Part shown: one piece after another, positions 36,621 to 47,632 of the stretch
Numbering within the stretch: the first letter of the stretch is position 1
Layout of the letters: each line of letters opens with the position of its first letter
Assembly (NCBI GenBank): GCA_037046615.1
Contig: JBAOHD010000008.1
Location: forward strand, 496,001-560,000
DNA from: Phosphoribacter sp037046615
GTDB lineage: Bacteria > Actinomycetota > Actinomycetes > Actinomycetales > Dermatophilaceae
Length of the DNA: 64,000 bases
Direction of reading: 5' to 3'
Notes under the pieces: model-generated
The model's database searches: none
What the model was told of the DNA's origin: nothing
Seen by the model: the letters and a program-made list of their open reading frames with translations, nothing else
Program-made: the position numbers and the translations under genes

Positions 36621-38675
36621 CTATGTCGCCTTGCGGGCCGCCAAGGCGGCCTCGCGCACCCGAGCGAAGTCCGCGTCGGTGTAGACGCCCTTGACGCCCG
36701 AGATCGTCGCGAGCCTCATCCCATGCTTGAGGCCGAGCTGGTAGATCTCCTTGACCTTGGGCCACTCGATACTCCGGCCGACCGTGAAGGTCTCATACCG
36801 GCCTTCGAGAGCGAGCACGACGGTCTCGGCCAAGCATGCGTAGGCCACGCCGGGCGGCAGGCCGATGTCGCGCATGTGGACCTCACCGGGCAGGTCGACC
36901 TCGCCCGACTCGATGACCAGGACGTCCGGCCGCTTGGCGACGTCCTCGGCCGACATGTCCAGGGGACGCGCGACGTCGGTGATGACACACCCGGGCTTGA
37001 CCTTCATGATGTCGAGCACCCGGTTGCCGGCCGCCGAGGTGGCCGTGACGATGAGATCCATCTCGGCCAGCGCCTCGCCCGGGTTGCCGGCCACGTGGAG
37101 CGACCGCTCGGGGATTCTCCTGCTCGATCTCGTGCTTGATGGCCAGGAGCTTGGCCGTCTCCGGGGAGACGAGCCAGAGTTCGTCTGTCACGAGGGCCAG
37201 CAGCCGCGCGCACACCGATCCGATGGCGCCGGTGGCCCCGACGACCATCGCCTTGCCGTGGATTTGACCGTCCTCGCCGAGTTCGGCGATGCCGAGCTTG
37301 CGCATGGCATCGTGCGCCGCCCAGAGGGCACCCGACGCGCTGTAGCTGTTACCGGTCGTCACGGGCAGCGGAGCCCGCTTGGCGACCGTGACCCCGGCGT
37401 CACCGACGACCTTCGTGAATGCGCCGAGGCCCATGACCTGGGCGCCGAGCTTCTTGGCCAGGTCGGCCGCTTCGAGCAGACGGGAGTAGGTGAACTCCGG
37501 GCTGTGGCCGAGCATCTCCTTCGGGGTGCCACCGACGGTGATCGAGCCACCCCTCGGCCTCGGCGCCGGTGGGCGAGGTGATGCCGGTGACGTGGCTGTA
37601 GACGAACGGCGGGGCGTAGGCCATCGCCTTTTCGACGACGCCGACCATGCCGGGCACCTTCGTGATCGCGCGCAGCGGCTCGACGTTCTTGAAGTACTGC
37701 TGGGACAGCGGGTGGATGACGAACGCAAACCGGCTCTTGCGCTTGTCGCCGTTGGGGCGCAACAACCGCGGGGTGAGTTCGGCCCGTTGGATGAGGTCGA
37801 GGAGGTCGTCGTTGTTGAGCTCGCGGGGCTCGGTGTGCAGGGCGGCCGCCATCGCCTCAAAGATCGCCGTCACCGCCATGAAATCGAACGGTTGCGGGGT
37901 CGCATCGATGACCAGGTCGACGCCGCGCTTGCCGAGCTCGGCGAGCCTGGCCTCGGAGACGGCGTTGGTGATGACGGTCTTGCCGGACAGGTCTTCGATG
38001 CCAAACCGGATGAGTTCGGAGTAGCTGCCGACGATCACGTCGGCGTCCCGAGCGGCCCGGTGCGGCCAACCGGTCGCTCATCCACGCCACCGGCCCGGTG
38101 GTGCGTTCCTTGAGCAGGTCAGGCGTGAGCCGCCAGGCCATGACGCCGACCTCGGCCGCCTTCGAGGTGAACGGGTTGACCGCCAGCGATGTCGGCACCC
38201 CGACGCGCTTGGTCGGGTCGACGAACTCGATGTTGTCGGTGTATTCGCGCAGGACGGCCACGGCCCGCTCGTGGTGGCTTCCCTCCAGCACGACCGTCCG
38301 GGCGTTGCTGAAGTAGCCCGGGTATTCGCGCTGGACGTGACGAATCGCCCACTCCTGCAAAACATTCGCCAACATCGCGCCGTCGCGGACAGGGACTCGG
38401 GCGGTCGTGCGGAGCAGATCGTGGATCGCTCTGACGTCGCCCGTGAACAGCCCGGCGGCCGCGGCCTCGCGCACACCGGTCACGGCGATGGCGTCGGACT
38501 TGAGCGACCATTGCCAGACGAGGCGCTCGGCCTCCTCGAGGTCACCACTCGTGCCGATCCGGACCAGGCGGAACTTCCGGCCGGCGAAGGTCACGACCTC
38601 GTCGAAGTCCCACTCCCCCGACTGCAAGGTGATGTTGACGACGACGAGACGGGTGCGGCGCGGCATACGGCTCAT
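36621..38675 (-). CDS. Two-domain acyl-ACP/acyl-CoA reductase-like protein, three frameshifts
   Basis: About 684 codons. The ATG at 38675 overlaps the WS/DGAT stop (ATGA). The C-terminal ~340 residues match cyanobacterial acyl-ACP reductase (AAR) in order: FAFVIHPLS, VMGLGAFTKVVGD, PVTTGNSYSASGALWA, the nucleotide-binding VVGATGAIGSVCARLL, TDVARPLDM, and VAYACLAETVVLALEGRYETF, which contains the Cys that carries the acyl thioester in AAR. The N-terminal ~340 residues (start RLVVVNITLQSGEWDFDEVV; ending near FDFMAVTAIFEAMAAAL) are of a type I do not recognise. Shifts lie near 38058, 37548 and 37118. Expected role: reduction of a fatty acyl thioester to an aldehyde, feeding the SDR and wax synthase beside it. 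N-domain function unknown. Confidence 0.7.
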
Positions 38676-40217
38676 GCCCCTTGGTGCGTGGTGGACGAGG
38701 TGGCGGTGCGGTGGGCGGTGGCGGCGGCGAGGAGCGCGCCGACGTGTCGCCCGACTCCCTGGCTGATGTGGTCGGGGTCGGGCACCATGCGGCGGTCGCC
38801 CGAGACGCCGACCGCGACCGACCCGTTGTAGCTGAACACGCAAATGCCGAGGGGCTGGTCGCCGGAGGTGGGCACGAAGGCGCACACCGAGTCGACAGGT
38901 ATGCCGGCAAAGCGCAGTTGGGTGCGCGGTCCGGGGACATTGCTCAACTGGCCGATCGTCTTGCGGGAGAAGAAGTCCGTGATGCCGCGCGCGACCTTCT
39001 TGGGGGCTTCGGCGATGACCTTCTGGACGCCGAAGGCAACGATCGGCTCGGCGCTGTTCTTGAGTCGCGTCGTGCGTTCGTGCACCTCGGCGATGAGTGC
39101 AGCCGGGTCCTCGATCCCGAGCGGCATCGAAAACAGCACGACGGCAAAGTGGTTGCCGAGAGTGTCAGGCAGGGTGCCGTCGATCGGCTGGAGCGACACC
39201 GGCATCATCCACGCGAGATCGTGGATGTCGTGGACACCCTCGTTCACGGAGGTAGTCGGTGAGCGCCAGGGAGACCGACGCCATGAGGACGTCGTTGACG
39301 GTGCCTTCGTATGCCGCGGCAATCGTCTTGATCGCTCCGAGGTCGATGCCCTCGCTCCACGCCACCGACTTGGCTTGATCAGGGTGCCCACTCCAGGCTT
39401 CCGCGTCGGCCTTCTCCGACAGCAGGAGCCGCCCGATCTCACGCCACGAGTTGGTCACCTCGTTGTCGGCTGAGCTGTAAGACGTCAACGCATCGAGGAG
39501 CTTGACCGGATGTTTGACGAACTCGAAAGCCGTCTCCATGTGGCGGGGCAAGGCCAGCGGGTCGAGCGCGGACAGGACGCCTTGGGTGAGGTCGCGCGCG
39601 ACCTCACCGCTATGGGCCAGCACGTCGAGGCCATCCTTGACGGTGTGCTCGGCGACATGCAGCACGGCATCGAGGGGTCCGGAGGGTCCGCCGTCCTTGT
39701 TGAGGCCGACGACAGTCGGCGTGGCCGCGTCGTCGGCCCCTTCGCAGATCCCGAGGAGCAGTTGGACCAGACGGATGCCGTCACCGAGGCCGTGGTGAAA
39801 CCGCGTGAGGAAGACCGCCCGGTCGTCGTCGGGGTTGACGATGAGCTGCATGTCCCACAGCGGATGGGCGCGGTCGAAGGGCACCGAGAACTGGCCGGAG
39901 ATATAGCGCTGCAGGGTCTCGTGGCTCCCGTCGGGCAACTCGACCCGGAAGACGTGACGATCGAGTGAGAAGTCGACATCGTCTTCCCAGGTCCACCGTC
40001 GGCGGCCCCCTTTGACGGGGACTTGGCTCATGACGCGGTATTTCGACACGACCCGATCGAAGACGGCTTGCCGCACGAAATCCCACTCAGGAGTGGACGC
40101 GAGGGTGAGCAGACCGTGGACGTGCATGAGGTTGTTGCGACGATCCATGAGAAGCCAGGTCAGATCAGCTGCCGCAATGGGAGTGCCCATCCAGATTCCG
40201 CCCTTGGTCACGGTCAT
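38672..40217 (-). CDS. Wax ester synthase / diacylglycerol acyltransferase (WS/DGAT), one frameshift
   Basis: About 514 codons. The ATG at 40217 has GGGAG 4 nt upstream. The start MGTPIAAADLTWLLMDRRNNLMHVHG is family-typical; the catalytic motif HHGLGDG (HHxxxDG) lies near residue 150, and LSNVPGPRTQLRFAG (PGP motif) in the C-terminal half. The frame changes once near 39245. These enzymes esterify long-chain alcohols to wax esters or diacylglycerol to triacylglycerol for storage. First gene of a four-gene operon and divergent from the aldehyde dehydrogenase, with about 160 bp between them. Confidence 0.88.
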
Positions 40218-40363
40218 GGCACTCCCGGCCGAGGGGGCCGCGGAGCACCGGGAAGCCACGTTTCGTTGAGTGTCGCGCACCCACGGACCCGCCTCCCTGG
40301 ACTCTCGTCCCGAGGGTCGACGTGACCGTCCTCACATCATGTCGCACGTCAACCGGTGATGCC

Positions 40364-40376
40364 TACTCTTGAGTAA
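40364..40376 (+). promoter_or_regulatory. -10 element of the aldehyde dehydrogenase gene, leaderless
   Basis: TACTCT at 40364-40369, 6 nt, ATG at 40376; the ATG is preceded by TGAGTA and no ribosome site. Confidence 0.55.
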
Positions 40377-41999
40377 TGAGTAACAGCGTCAGGACGCCCA
40401 AGACGCGCAAGCACCCTCCAGCGCCCCTGGACCCCGAGCATGTCGTGCGGGCCACCTACGCCCTCGACCGGGCCTACGTGCGCCGACTCACCGATCATGT
40501 CGTCACCTCCGGCGGAGGTGAGATGACGGTCGCCTCCCCTGCGACGGGACAACCCATCGGCGTCGTGCCCACGTCGCGGGCAGCGGACGTGGCCGTCGCC
40601 TTCGACCTCGCCAGAGACGCCCAGGCGGCGTGGTCACAGACCGCCTTCGACGAGCGGTCACGCATGCTGATGCGGCTGCACGACCTGATCCTCGACCGTC
40701 AAGACGAGATCATGGATCTCATCTGTTGGGAATCCGGCAAGGCGCGGATCCACGCCTTCGACGAGCCTCTCCACGTGGCGCTGACCGCCCGCTACTACGC
40801 CCGCACGCTCCACAAGCACCTCGGGCCAAAGCGCCGCGACGGTGTCGTCCCGTTCCTCACCCGCATCGACGAACACCGCACCCCCAAGGGGGTGGTGGCG
40901 GTGATCTCTCCGTGGAACTACCCGTTCACGATGGCGATGGTCGACGGGCTTGCCGCCATCGCCGCAGGCAACGCTGTCGTCGCCAAGCCAGACCATCACA
41001 CTCCGCTCAGCGCGCTCCTCGGAGCGGATCTGCTGCGCGAGGCCGGTTTCCCGCCCGGGCTGTGGCAGGTCGTCGTGGGGTCGGGTCGCGAGCTCGGGAC
41101 CCCGATGATCGAGCGCGCCGACTACGTCTGCTTCACCGGGTCGACCGCGACGGGCAAGCTCATTGCTGCGCAGTGCGCCGAGCGGCTCACCGGGTGCAGC
41201 CTCGAACTCGGCGGCAAGAACCCCATCCTCGTGCTCGCCGACGCCGACCTCGACCGGGCGGCCGAGGGCGCCGTGCGGGCGGCCTTCTCCAATGGGGGCC
41301 AGCTGTGCGTGTCGACCGAGCGGCTCTATGTCGCCCGCGAGATCTACGACGATTTTGTCGAGAAGTTTGTCGCGCGCACCAGGGCGATGAAACTCGGCAG
41401 CAGCCACGGCTGGGGGGTCGACATGGGCTCTCTGATCTCGGCCGATCAACTGCGCATCGTCGACGAGCACGTCCGGGACGCGGTCAAGCACGGCGCGCGG
41501 ATCCTCGCCGGCGGCAAGGCCCGGCCCGACCTGGGCCCCTACTTCTACGAGCCGACGATCCTCGAAGATGTCACCCCGGCCATGGTCTGCCACGGCGACG
41601 AGACCTTCGGTCCCGGTCATCTCGGTCTACCCCTTCGACTCCGAGGACGAGGCCATCGACCTCGCCAACAGCGGCGATTACGGTCTCAATGCCGCGATCT
41701 ACAGCCGTGACGTGCGGCGGGCGCGCGACCTCGCGACCCGCGTGACGTGCGGCACCGTCAACGTCAACGAGGCCTTCGGCGCGGCCTTCGCGAGCATCGA
41801 TGCCCCCATGGGCGGCATGCGGTCTTCCGGCATGGGCCGCCGCCAGGGCGCCGAAGGCATCCTCCGCTACACCGAGGTCCAGTCGGTCGCGACGCAATAC
41901 CTCTTGCGATTCGGCCCGCACTGGGGCCTCACCGACGAGGCCTACGCCAACGCCATGACGGTGGCGGTGAAGTTCCTCAGCTGGCTCGGCCGCGCCTGA
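40376..41999 (+). CDS. NAD(P)-dependent aldehyde dehydrogenase, one frameshift
   Basis: About 541 codons. Seen: VVAVISPWNYPF (cofactor), FTGSTATGKLIAAQCAERL, the general-base Glu in SLELGGKNP, and the catalytic Cys in FSNGGQLCVSTERLY. The frame changes once near 41612, after DETFGP, then continues with VISVYPFDSEDEAIDLANSGDYGLNAA to the end. It resembles succinate-semialdehyde dehydrogenase (GabD2) types, which in actinobacteria also oxidise long-chain aldehydes. Being divergent from the wax/acyl-reductase operon, it may control the aldehyde pool (acid versus alcohol); that is inference. Confidence 0.9.
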
Positions 42000-42013
42000 G
42001 CTCAGCGCCACCC

Positions 42014-42791
42014 TTACAGGAGCGCGGTCACGGCCTCGCCGAGGGCGGCATACGAGGGCAGGATCGTCGGTCCCCCGGTCGATCCCCTCCTGGATCAGGC
42101 CGGTCCCCAAGGCCGTGACGACGACCCACCGTTGGTCTCGCTCGATGATCGCGATGTCGTGTCGGATGCCCGCCAGCATCCCCGTCTTGGACGCACAGTG
42201 GACGTCCTCGGGCAGGTATGCCGCGAGCCCGTCGCGGAATTGCTGCTCGCGCATGACTGCCAGGGCCATCGCAGCGCTGCGGTGGTCGACGAGGACCCCC
42301 GCGCGCAGCGACGCGAGGATCTCGGCGAGATTCGCTGCCGTGGTCACGTTGTCCCGACCGGCAGCCACCGCTGCCGGGTCCATCATCGGTCGACGGACCT
42401 CGGTATGCCGCGCCCGCGCCTTGGTGAGCAGCCGCGACACCCCGCCGTACCCGACCACCCCGAGGATGGCGTTCGTGGCGTCATTGTCCGACAGCGCGAT
42501 CATGAGCCGCAGGAGTTCGCCGGCGGGCAAGGTCCTCACCGACGGCAGGAGGGACAGCGGGCCACATCCCCCGACGCGCCGCTCCGGGAGCGCAATCGGG
42601 AGGTCCCACGGCATACCTGACTCGAGGTAGGCCAGGAGAATCGGCACCTTGACCGTGCTCGCGCCAGGCACCACGCGCGTGGAGTCGTGGTCCCATCGAA
42701 AGCCATCCCACCCGCGCACCGCCACGCTCACGTCTCCGGGTGCGGCGGAGACGATGGCGGCGAGGCGGTCGGTGAGCTCGGCGTGGCGCAT
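42014..42791 (-). CDS. Class A beta-lactamase-like serine hydrolase, one frameshift
   Basis: About 258 codons. The active-site Ser/Lys tetrad is in GASTVKVP (SxxK), with SDNDATN (SDN) and SKTGM (KTG), the three class A motifs in the usual order and spacing. I see no signal peptide and no clear Glu166-type ELN motif, so it may be a cytosolic or non-classical serine hydrolase rather than a resistance enzyme. The last ~25 residues are in another frame after a shift near 42080 and end in a TAA at 42014-42016. Divergent from the YjbR-like gene, 50 bp apart. Confidence 0.8.
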
Positions 42792-42802
42792 GAGGGAGAG
42801 TA
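42791..42802 (-). promoter_or_regulatory. -10 element of the beta-lactamase-like gene
   Basis: Minus-strand TACTCT (42802-42797), 5 nt, ATG at 42791. No ribosome binding site, so leaderless. Confidence 0.45.
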
Positions 42803-42829
42803 TTGCGGCTTCTCCCCATGCCCGTCCTC

Positions 42830-42842
42830 TACCGTGTCAGGA
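42830..42842 (+). promoter_or_regulatory. -10 element of the YjbR-like gene
   Basis: TACCGT at 42830-42835, 6 nt (GTCAGG), ATG at 42842; leaderless layout. It lies back-to-back with the -10 of the beta-lactamase-like gene. Confidence 0.5.
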
Positions 42843-43055
42843 TGACCGGCGACGACCTCGAGGACTACGCCCTAGCCAAGCCCGGCGCCTGGCGCGACAC
42901 CCCGTGGGACGGAGATGTCGTCGCAAAGGTGGAACACCCTACGCGTCGGCGGCCGGATCCCCGATGACGAAGTGCGGGCGGCACTTGATGAGTCCTACGA
43001 CGCGATCGTCAGCAAACTCCCCCGCTCGCAACGGCCGCCCCAGGACGCGGGGTAA
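42842..43055 (+). pseudogene. MmcQ/YjbR family gene with an internal deletion
   Basis: The N-terminal 28 residues (LEDYALAKPGAWRDTPWDGDVVAK) and the C-terminal ~37 (WNTLRVGGRIPDDEVRAALDESYDAIV, then SKLPRSQR to TAA) are recognisable as the two ends of this ~115-residue DNA-binding-fold family. The middle 50 or so residues are missing and the two parts are in different frames, joined at AAAGGTGGAAC near 42928-42938. The gene is therefore broken either in the organism or in the assembly. Confidence 0.7.
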
Positions 43056-43126
43056 AGTCAGACGTCCTGCTGATCCGGTGTTGCGTCCCGGAGGAGCACG
43101 CACCCCGTCCCGAAAGGCACCCGTCC

Positions 43127-44156
43127 GTGTCCGTAACCCCGCTCACCTGGGAGATCACGCTCGGTGTCCTCGCGGCGTTCCTCATCGCGGACGTCCTCAT
43201 CGTGGCCCGGAAGCCGCACACCCCGTCGATGCGGGAGTGCACGGCATACCTCGTCTTCTACATCTCTCTCGCAGTGCTTTTCGGGCTCTTCGTCTGGCGC
43301 ACCTGGGGCGGCCAGTATGCCGGTGAGTTCTACGCCGGGTGGCTGACGGAATACTCGCTGTCGGTCGACAACCTCTTCGTCTTCCTGCTCATCATGGCGA
43401 AGTTCCGGGTGCCCGAGCGGCTGCAACAATCGGCCCTGCTCGTCGGCATCATCATCGCGATCGTCCTGCGCGGCATCTTCATCGCCCTCGGCGCGGCGGT
43501 CATCAACTCCTACGCCTGGGTGTTCTACATCTTCGGCGCGTTCCTCATCTACACGGCGGTCAAGCTCGCCCGCGAAGGTGAGAGCGACGACGACGAGTTC
43601 GAGGAAAACCGGCTCCTCAAGGTGGTCGAGCGACGGTTCCCCGCGACGAGCGAGTTCCACGGCTCGAAACTGACGATCGTGCAGGGCGGCAAGCGTCTCA
43701 TCACGCCGATGTTCATCGTCATCCTGGCGCTGGGCACGACGGATCTGCTGTTCGCGCTCGACTCGATCCCGGCGATCTACGGCCTGACCAAAGAGCCCTA
43801 TCTCGTCCTCACGGCAAACATCTTCGCGCTCATGGGCCTGCGGCAGCTCTACTTCCTCATCGGCGGTCTGCTCAAGCGGCTCGTCTACCTCAGCATCGGC
43901 TTGGCTGTCTTGCTGGCCTTCATCGGCGTCAAGCTCATCCTCCACGCCCTCCACGAAAACAACCTGCCGTTCATCAACGGCGGCCAGCCGATCCACAGCG
44001 TCCCCGACATCCCGATCTCGGTCTCGCTGGGAGCGATCGTCGCGCATCCTCGGGGTGACGACGGTGGCGAGCTTGCTCAAGTCTTCCCGCGACCGACGCG
44101 CCGCGGCTGCGGTGCCGGGCCCGCCTCCGGCCGGCGACGAACACCCCTTCGGCTGA
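43127..44156 (+). CDS. TerC-family membrane protein, frameshift near the C-terminus
   Basis: About 343 codons, eight or nine membrane helices. TerC landmarks seen: ADVLIVARKPH, the acidic helix motif YSLSVDNLFVFLLIM, and LALGTTDLLFALDSIPAIYG, where the acidic residues in helices are thought to bind metal. TerC proteins are linked to tellurite resistance and, in bacteria studied more closely, to manganese export/loading of secreted proteins. The frame changes near 44045, after which ILGVTTVASLLKSSRDRR runs to the TGA at 44154-44156. GTG start with GAAAGG 9 nt upstream. The end lies 6 nt from the convergent EamA gene. Confidence 0.9.
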
Positions 44157-44162
44157 CCGCGC

Positions 44163-45040
44163 TCACGTCGCCGCCCCATCCGCTGGGGTATGCCGCCTCC
44201 CCTGCCCCAGCACGAGGGCGCTCGCAGCGATGACGAGCATCATCCCCACGCCTTGGATGGCGTCGAGACGCTGATGCGAGGACGAGGAAGCCGGCGAGCG
44301 CTGCCACCGCCGGCTCCAGACTGAGCAGGATGCCGAAGACCTGTTGGCTCAGGCTGCGCAAGGCGAGCAGCTCGAAGGAGTAGGGAACGACGCTCGACAG
44401 GATCGCGACGGCAGCACCTTTGACGAGCACCGACCCGTCCCACTGACCGACCGAGCCCAGCCCGAAAGGCGCCACGAACGCCAAGGCGACGACCATGGCG
44501 ATCGCCAGACCGTCGAGCTGCGGGAAGGCGGCGCCGGTGCGCTGTGACAAGACGACGTAGGCCGCCCAGAAGGCGCCAGCCAGGAGGGCCAGTCCGATCC
44601 CGACAAGGTCGAGCTGGGACCACGGCATCGTGAATGCCTCGGAGATCATCACGACGCCCAGAGCGGCGGCAGCGACGGCAAGCGAGATCGCGTCGTCGGC
44701 GGGACAGCACGGCCGCGAGGGTGAGCGGGCCGATGAACTCGATCGTCACGGCTACCCCGATGGGCAGCCGGGCTAGCGACGCATAGAACGACCAGTTCAT
44801 CGCGCCGAGAGCGAGCCCGAAGAGGGCAACGGTCCTCCAGGCCGAGGCGCTGTGGCCCCTGAGGCGCGGTCGCGCCACGAGCCCCAGGACGACCGCTCCG
44901 ACCCCGAGGCGCAACACCACCGAACCGGCTGCTCCGATGATCGGGACCAGGGTCGCAGCGATCGCGCCCCCGAACTGGACCGAGACGACCGCGGCGAGGA
45001 CGAGCAGGAGCGGACCGCCAGGAGTATGCCGTGTGGTCAC
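44163..45040 (-). CDS. EamA/DMT-family transporter, frameshifted
   Basis: About 290 codons. The GTG at 45040 overlaps the feoC-like stop (GTGA). Ten hydrophobic helices in two EamA repeats can be followed across three frames: VLAAVVSVQFGGAIAATLVP, SFYASLARLPIGVAVTIEFIGPLTLAAVL (the RhaT-type end of repeat 1), LALLAGAFWAAYVVLSQRTG, VPYSFELLALRSLSQQVFGILLSLEPAVAAL and GMMLVIAASALVLGQ to the TGA at 44163-44165. Shifts are near 44700 and 44290. RhtA-like exporters of amino acids have this layout. Translational coupling to the feo genes is unusual and suggests iron-dependent expression. Confidence 0.82.
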
Positions 45041-45349
45041 GGTCGACGCAGCGTGATCGCGATCGGCCCACGACCAGCCCCGTCGCCACTGCGCGCGCCG
45101 CACCCTGGCGAAGCGTCGGCCGTCCCAGATGGACAGGCGCCACATCCTTGGTCGGCGCATCCCCCACCGAGCGGCTGATGGCCGATCAGCGCCGAGCCGC
45201 TCCAGATGCACGAGGGCCGAATCGAGCACATCGGCCGAGACACCGGCTCGCGTCGCGAGGGCCGATCGATCCCCGATGCCGCCGGCTGCCAGGGCGTCGA
45301 GCACTCTGGACAACGGCCCCGGGGCGGCTATGGGGTCGGCGGAGGTCAC
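45037..45349 (-). CDS. feoC: FeoC-like winged-helix/cysteine protein, one frameshift
   Basis: About 104 codons. The ATG overlaps the feoB stop (45346-45349). The N-terminal part LSRVLDALAAGGIGDRSALATRAGVSADVLDSALVHLERLGA is a winged-helix domain of the FeoC type. After a shift near 45195 the chain continues with GGGCADQGCGACPSG and CGARSG, a cysteine cluster as in FeoC, which binds an Fe-S cluster. FeoC tunes or stabilises FeoB. The assignment rests on domain type plus position after feoB. Confidence 0.7.
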
Positions 45350-47342
45350 CAGAACAACTTACCGAGCTGGAAGACGACCACCGCGAGCGTCCAGGCCACG
45401 GCAAGCTGCATGAGCACGCCGAACGCAGCCCACCGCAGCCCGATCTCGCGGCGCTGCGCTGCCAGTGTCGCAACACAGGGGGTGTAGGCCAGGAGGAAGG
45501 CCATGAAGGCGAGGACCGCTGGCACGGTGTGGCCCTCGGACGACGCCTCGAAGTCTCGTCGGATGCTCGACCCAAGGGGGTGTCGGCGCCTTGCTCGGCG
45601 TCGGACACGGCATACGTCTGGGCCCACGAGGAGATGACCGCTTCCTTCGCGACGAACCCGGTGACGAGGGCCCCGGTCGCCTGCCACTGGTCGAAGCCGG
45701 CGGGCGCGAAGGCCGGTGCCAGCGTGCCCGCCAGGGCGGCATACGCGCTGTCCTCGATGGCGGTCTCGCCGAGTGGGGCGCTGCCTTGGACCGGCACGGC
45801 CTGCAGCAGCCACACCACGCACACGGTGGCGACGACAATGCCGCTGGCGGTGCGCAGGAACCCCTTGAGCCGCATCCAGGTGACCGACGTCATCACCCGG
45901 ATCGTGGGTCGCTGGTATGCCGGGAGGTCGAGCAGGAGGGGCTCGGTGCCCATCGTGCGCCAGAGAGTGCGCCGCAGGGCAAACCCGACGCCGACGATCA
46001 GGAGGATCGACAGGAGGTACATCGCGAAGACGACCGTGCCGGCCCACTCCTGGAAGAAGGTCGTCGCGAGCATGACATACACCGTGAGCCGGGCCGAGCA
46101 CGACGTGAACGGGACGAGCAACGCGGTGAGGATCCGTTGCCGAGCGCCGCCGAGGACCCGCGTGGCGGCGATGGCCGGGACGTTGCAGCCGAAGCCGACG
46201 ATCAGCGGGAGGAAGGCGCGGCCGGGCAAACCCATGGATCGCATCGGTGCGGTCGGCGACGACAGCGGCCCGGGCCATATAGCCGGAGTCTTCGAGCAGT
46301 GCGAGGAGCAGGAACATCAGCGCCATCAAGGGCACGAACGTCAGCAGCATCCCGACGCCGGCGATCACCCCGTGGACGATGAGGCCGTGGACGAGAGTCG
46401 GCGCCGCGGCCAGGAGGGAGTTGGCCCCGTCCGTCAACGGTCCGCTGACCCACCGATCCAGCGTGTCCTGCAGTGGCGCAGCGACTGTCGTCGTGATCTG
46501 GAAGACGACCCACATGACGGCCATCAGCACGAGCGGACCAGCAAACCGGTGCATGACGACCTCGTCGACCCGGTCGCTCCAGCTCCGCCGCATGTGCGCG
46601 TCCCGGGCCACGGCGGCCTCGACGCAGGCATCGATCCAGGCGAACCGCTCGTCGGCCCGGGCCAGCGTGTCGCCGTCGTGCCCCGGGCCGAGAGGACCGG
46701 GCAGGGGTGTGGGGGGCGGCGAGGTCTCGCTCGATGGTCTCCGCAAGCCGGTTGAGGCCTCGTGCGCGCTCGAGGATCGAGCGCGACGACGGGCACACCG
46801 ACGGCCGCTGACAAGCGTTGCTCGTCGACCTGGATCCCGCGACGGGCCGCGACGTCGGTCATCGTGAGGGCGACCACGACCCGCTGGGCGCGTTCGCGGA
46901 TTTCGGCGAGCAGATAGAGACTGCGGCTCAGGTGGGCCGAGTCGGCGACGAGCACGACGACGTCAGGGCGGTGGTCCTCGTCGGTGACGACGAGGTCACG
47001 CGTGAGTTCCTCGTCGGGTGAGGCCGCATCGAGCGAGTAGGCGCCTGGAAGATCCACGAGATCGTATGCCGTGCCGGCACCGCTGGCTGCCGCGGGGCGC
47101 CAGGCGCCGCGGCCGACCTCGACCGTGGTGCCCGGCCAATTGCCCATCGTCCGTTTGGCGCCCGTGAGCGCGTTGAAGAGGGTGGACTTGCCGACGTTAG
47201 GGGTGCCTGCCAGGGCGATGACCGGAGCTCCGGGCGGGGCGATGCTGCTCCCATCCTCGTGGCAGGACGGGACGGAGCGTGGGCTGCCCGTCGGCACACC
47301 TGCCCTGGTGCTCGGGGTGGCACCGGGACTCGGCGGGTTCAC
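45346..47342 (-). CDS. feoB: Ferrous iron transporter FeoB, frameshifted
   Basis: The span equals about 665 codons. N-terminal GTPase: IALAGTPNVGKSTLFNALTG (G1), a G2 Thr in NWPGTTVEVG, YDLVDLPGAYSLDA (G3) and ALTMTDVAARRG in the G4 position. Then the membrane part in several frames: GPLVLMAVMWVVFQ, LLALLEDSGYMARAA, FLPLIVGFGCNVPAIAATR (the conserved Cys-containing Gate motif), LTVYVMLATTFF, GALVTGFVAKEAVISS (second Gate motif) and LLAYTPCVATLAAQR. At least three shifts (near 46740, 46245, 45590). Imports Fe2+; operon feoA-feoB-feoC-EamA. Confidence 0.9.
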
Positions 47343-47626
47343 GTGTCGCTCGTTCGGCCATGGCGAGCGGGACCGGCGGTGACCGGCTCATCTTCGATCT
47401 CGACGACGAGGAGGTCTCGCGCGGTGGAGCGGTCGAGAGCGATGCGCACATCCCCCACCGCGACCACCCGGCCGCCGCCTGGTGTGCGCTGTGTTGCCTC
47501 GATGATGGCGCCGAGTCGGATCCCGAGCCGGGCAAGTTGGGCGGTCGTCGCGAGAGTCTCGGTCGCTTCGAGGCGCGCGCGGCGATGCAGCGCCAGGGTG
47601 TCGAGGGTGCGGCGAGACGAACTCAC
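47339..47626 (-). CDS. feoA: FeoA-family protein
   Basis: 95 residues with the small SH3-like fold: LARLGIRLGAIIEATQRTPGGGRVVAVGDVRIALDRSTARDLLVVEIED. It assists FeoB, probably by contacting its cytoplasmic domain. The GTG start follows a -10 hexamer by 6 nt. Its stop overlaps the feoB start by 4 nt. Confidence 0.88.
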   Translation of the reverse strand: MSSSRRTLDTLALHRRARLEATETLATTAQLARLGIRLGAIIEATQRTPGGGRVVAVGDVRIALDRSTARDLLVVEIEDEPVTAGPARHGRTSDT

Positions 47627-47632
47627 GTCGTG

